From CAVXXB01 sp963765585 (GTDB taxonomy: Bacteria; Calditrichota; Calditrichia; JAJRVZ01): DNA of 64,000 bases. The translations under genes were made by a program, and so were the position numbers. The stretch spans positions 214,734 through 278,733 of the forward strand of contig CAVXXB010000010.1 in the NCBI GenBank assembly GCA_963765585.1, in the 5' to 3' direction. This document shows positions 63,494 through 64,000 of the stretch, piece by piece (within the stretch, counting starts at the first letter, position 1; every line of letters starts with the position of its first letter). The notes beneath the pieces were generated by a model, which was not told the DNA's origin, did not search any database, and worked only from the letters and a program-made list of their open reading frames with translations.

Positions 63494-63904
63494 AAATCCT
63501 CCCGGATTGGCGAGTGGGTAATACTGAGGTTTTTGAAACATCTTGACAGTATCTTAATATAGGAGATTTTGTGGAATGGGGGCAAGTAAATTGTGGGTGG
63601 AAATTTATTTCGCCAAAGTCCCTGAGTCCCTGAGTCCCTGAGTCCCTGAGTCCCTGAGTCCCTGAGTAAAAATGTTAAATTTACAATTATTCAGATTTAA
63701 AGAGAAGTTTTCCATTTAAATTTTGGGTATGGGGTTGTTTTTATTGACTTATTATATCAAATTTGAGAAATATATCGATAGTTTGGTAATCTGGCAAATT
63801 GTTAAAACAATCATTTTTTATCTTATTAGTGAGAAATCGCAGGGACTTAGGTACTGAGGGACTCAGGGACTATAATCATCCTTAATCCTTTTACCTTATT
63901 ACAT
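63494..63904. repeat. 411-bp gap before the tRNA, octamer array
   Basis: AGTCCCTG repeated six times (63617-63664) has a roughly complementary block (GGACTTAGG...GAGGGACTCAGGGACT) at about 63842-63871. AT-rich DNA lies between them. Confidence 0.7.
63617..63664. repeat. AGTCCCTG octamer, six exact copies
   Basis: Perfect 8-base tandem array, followed by a partial seventh unit. Related, less regular units occur after aroE at 60829-60850. Confidence 0.9.
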
Positions 63905-64000
63905 GGGAGTAGATGGGGCCCGGTGGCTCCCCTAGTCTTCAAAACTACGTGTGGCCGCTTAAGAGGTGGCTGGGTGGGTTCGACTCCCACGTACTCCCGC
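63905..64000 (+). tRNA. selC: tRNA-Sec (anticodon UCA), 3' end cut after the first C of CCA
   Basis: Long tRNA with a selenocysteine-type shape. The acceptor is GGGAGTA with TACTCCC, and an eighth G-G opposition where bacterial tRNA-Sec has an eighth pair. The D stem has six pairs (GGGGCC/GGCTCC) and the short loop CGGT. Anticodon loop CTTCAAA reads UGA. A long variable arm (GCCGC/GTGGC) and T arm GTGGG-TTCGACT-CCCAC follow. Discriminator G. The window ends at GC, so CCA is probably encoded. It supplies the tRNA needed by the selenoprotein at 33459-34607. Confidence 0.93.

Noticed and set aside
63494..63541. N-terminal extension of the Lon-like protease from ATG 63541
   Set aside because: No ribosome site; GGGAGG sits inside it directly before ATG 63493.

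Overview
The window (64 kb, AT-leaning, no rRNA) comes from a Gram-negative bacterium. It carries lipid-acyltransferase, lipoprotein-like and beta-barrel-like proteins and many signal peptides. The gene mix fits an uncultured lineage of the FCB side of the tree (KSB1, Calditrichota or Marinimicrobia-like): a Na+-pumping oxaloacetate decarboxylase, a homodimeric pyruvate dehydrogenase E1, many SpoIIE-type phosphatases, HEAT-repeat proteins and secreted M1 peptidases. That placement is inference only. The organism decodes UGA as selenocysteine: a tRNA-Sec closes the window at 63905-64000.

Most important result: on the minus strand at 34607-33459 lies an exported thioredoxin-TPR protein whose first active-site cysteine is an in-frame TGA (W-U-G-S-C). 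A candidate bacterial SECIS hairpin lies just downstream of the TGA. A standard-code reading splits this gene and loses its signal peptide and redox domain.

Layout. 1-3.5 kb: MFS/PlsC acyltransferase (5' cut by the window), malate dehydrogenase, UPF0173 hydrolase, a HEPN-like protein. 3.7-9.7 kb: zinc-ribbon protein, M1 peptidase with a frameshift, a 684-residue possible glycosyltransferase, a biotin-protein ligase. 10-13.2 kb: oadG-oadA-oadB, fed by malate dehydrogenase and the biotin ligase. 13.5-22 kb: DUF1460 protein, ArsR/metallo-beta-lactamase pair, an ECF sigma/anti-sigma pair, then a four-gene ECF sigma/anti-sigma/HEAT/HEAT operon. 22-26.7 kb: LOV (blue-light) PP2C phosphatase, beta-barrel protein, PP2C/GntR operon with a clear promoter and operator. 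27-34.6 kb: amidinohydrolase, M1 peptidase, exported methyltransferase, ABC exporter, selenoprotein. 35-41.7 kb: seven-TM PP2C, membrane protein, rsgA, palindrome array, Mre11/SbcD-like nuclease, phosphofructokinase. 41.7-50.2 kb: response-regulator remnant, papain-like peptidase, Na+/alanine symporter, EamA transporter, argR, aceE. 50.7-58 kb: STAS protein, GH13 sugar phosphorylase, uracil-DNA glycosylase, dnaB, rel, greA. 58-64 kb: PspC proteins, aroE, Lon-like protease, tRNA-Sec.

Two features run through the window. First, the intergenic DNA is packed with repeats: degenerate heptamer arrays, period-9 inverted repeats, a MITE-like family of about 130 bp, a 112-bp palindrome array and other dispersed units. 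Second, six otherwise well-conserved genes carry single-base frameshifts (seven sites). These are either consensus errors or very recent lesions.
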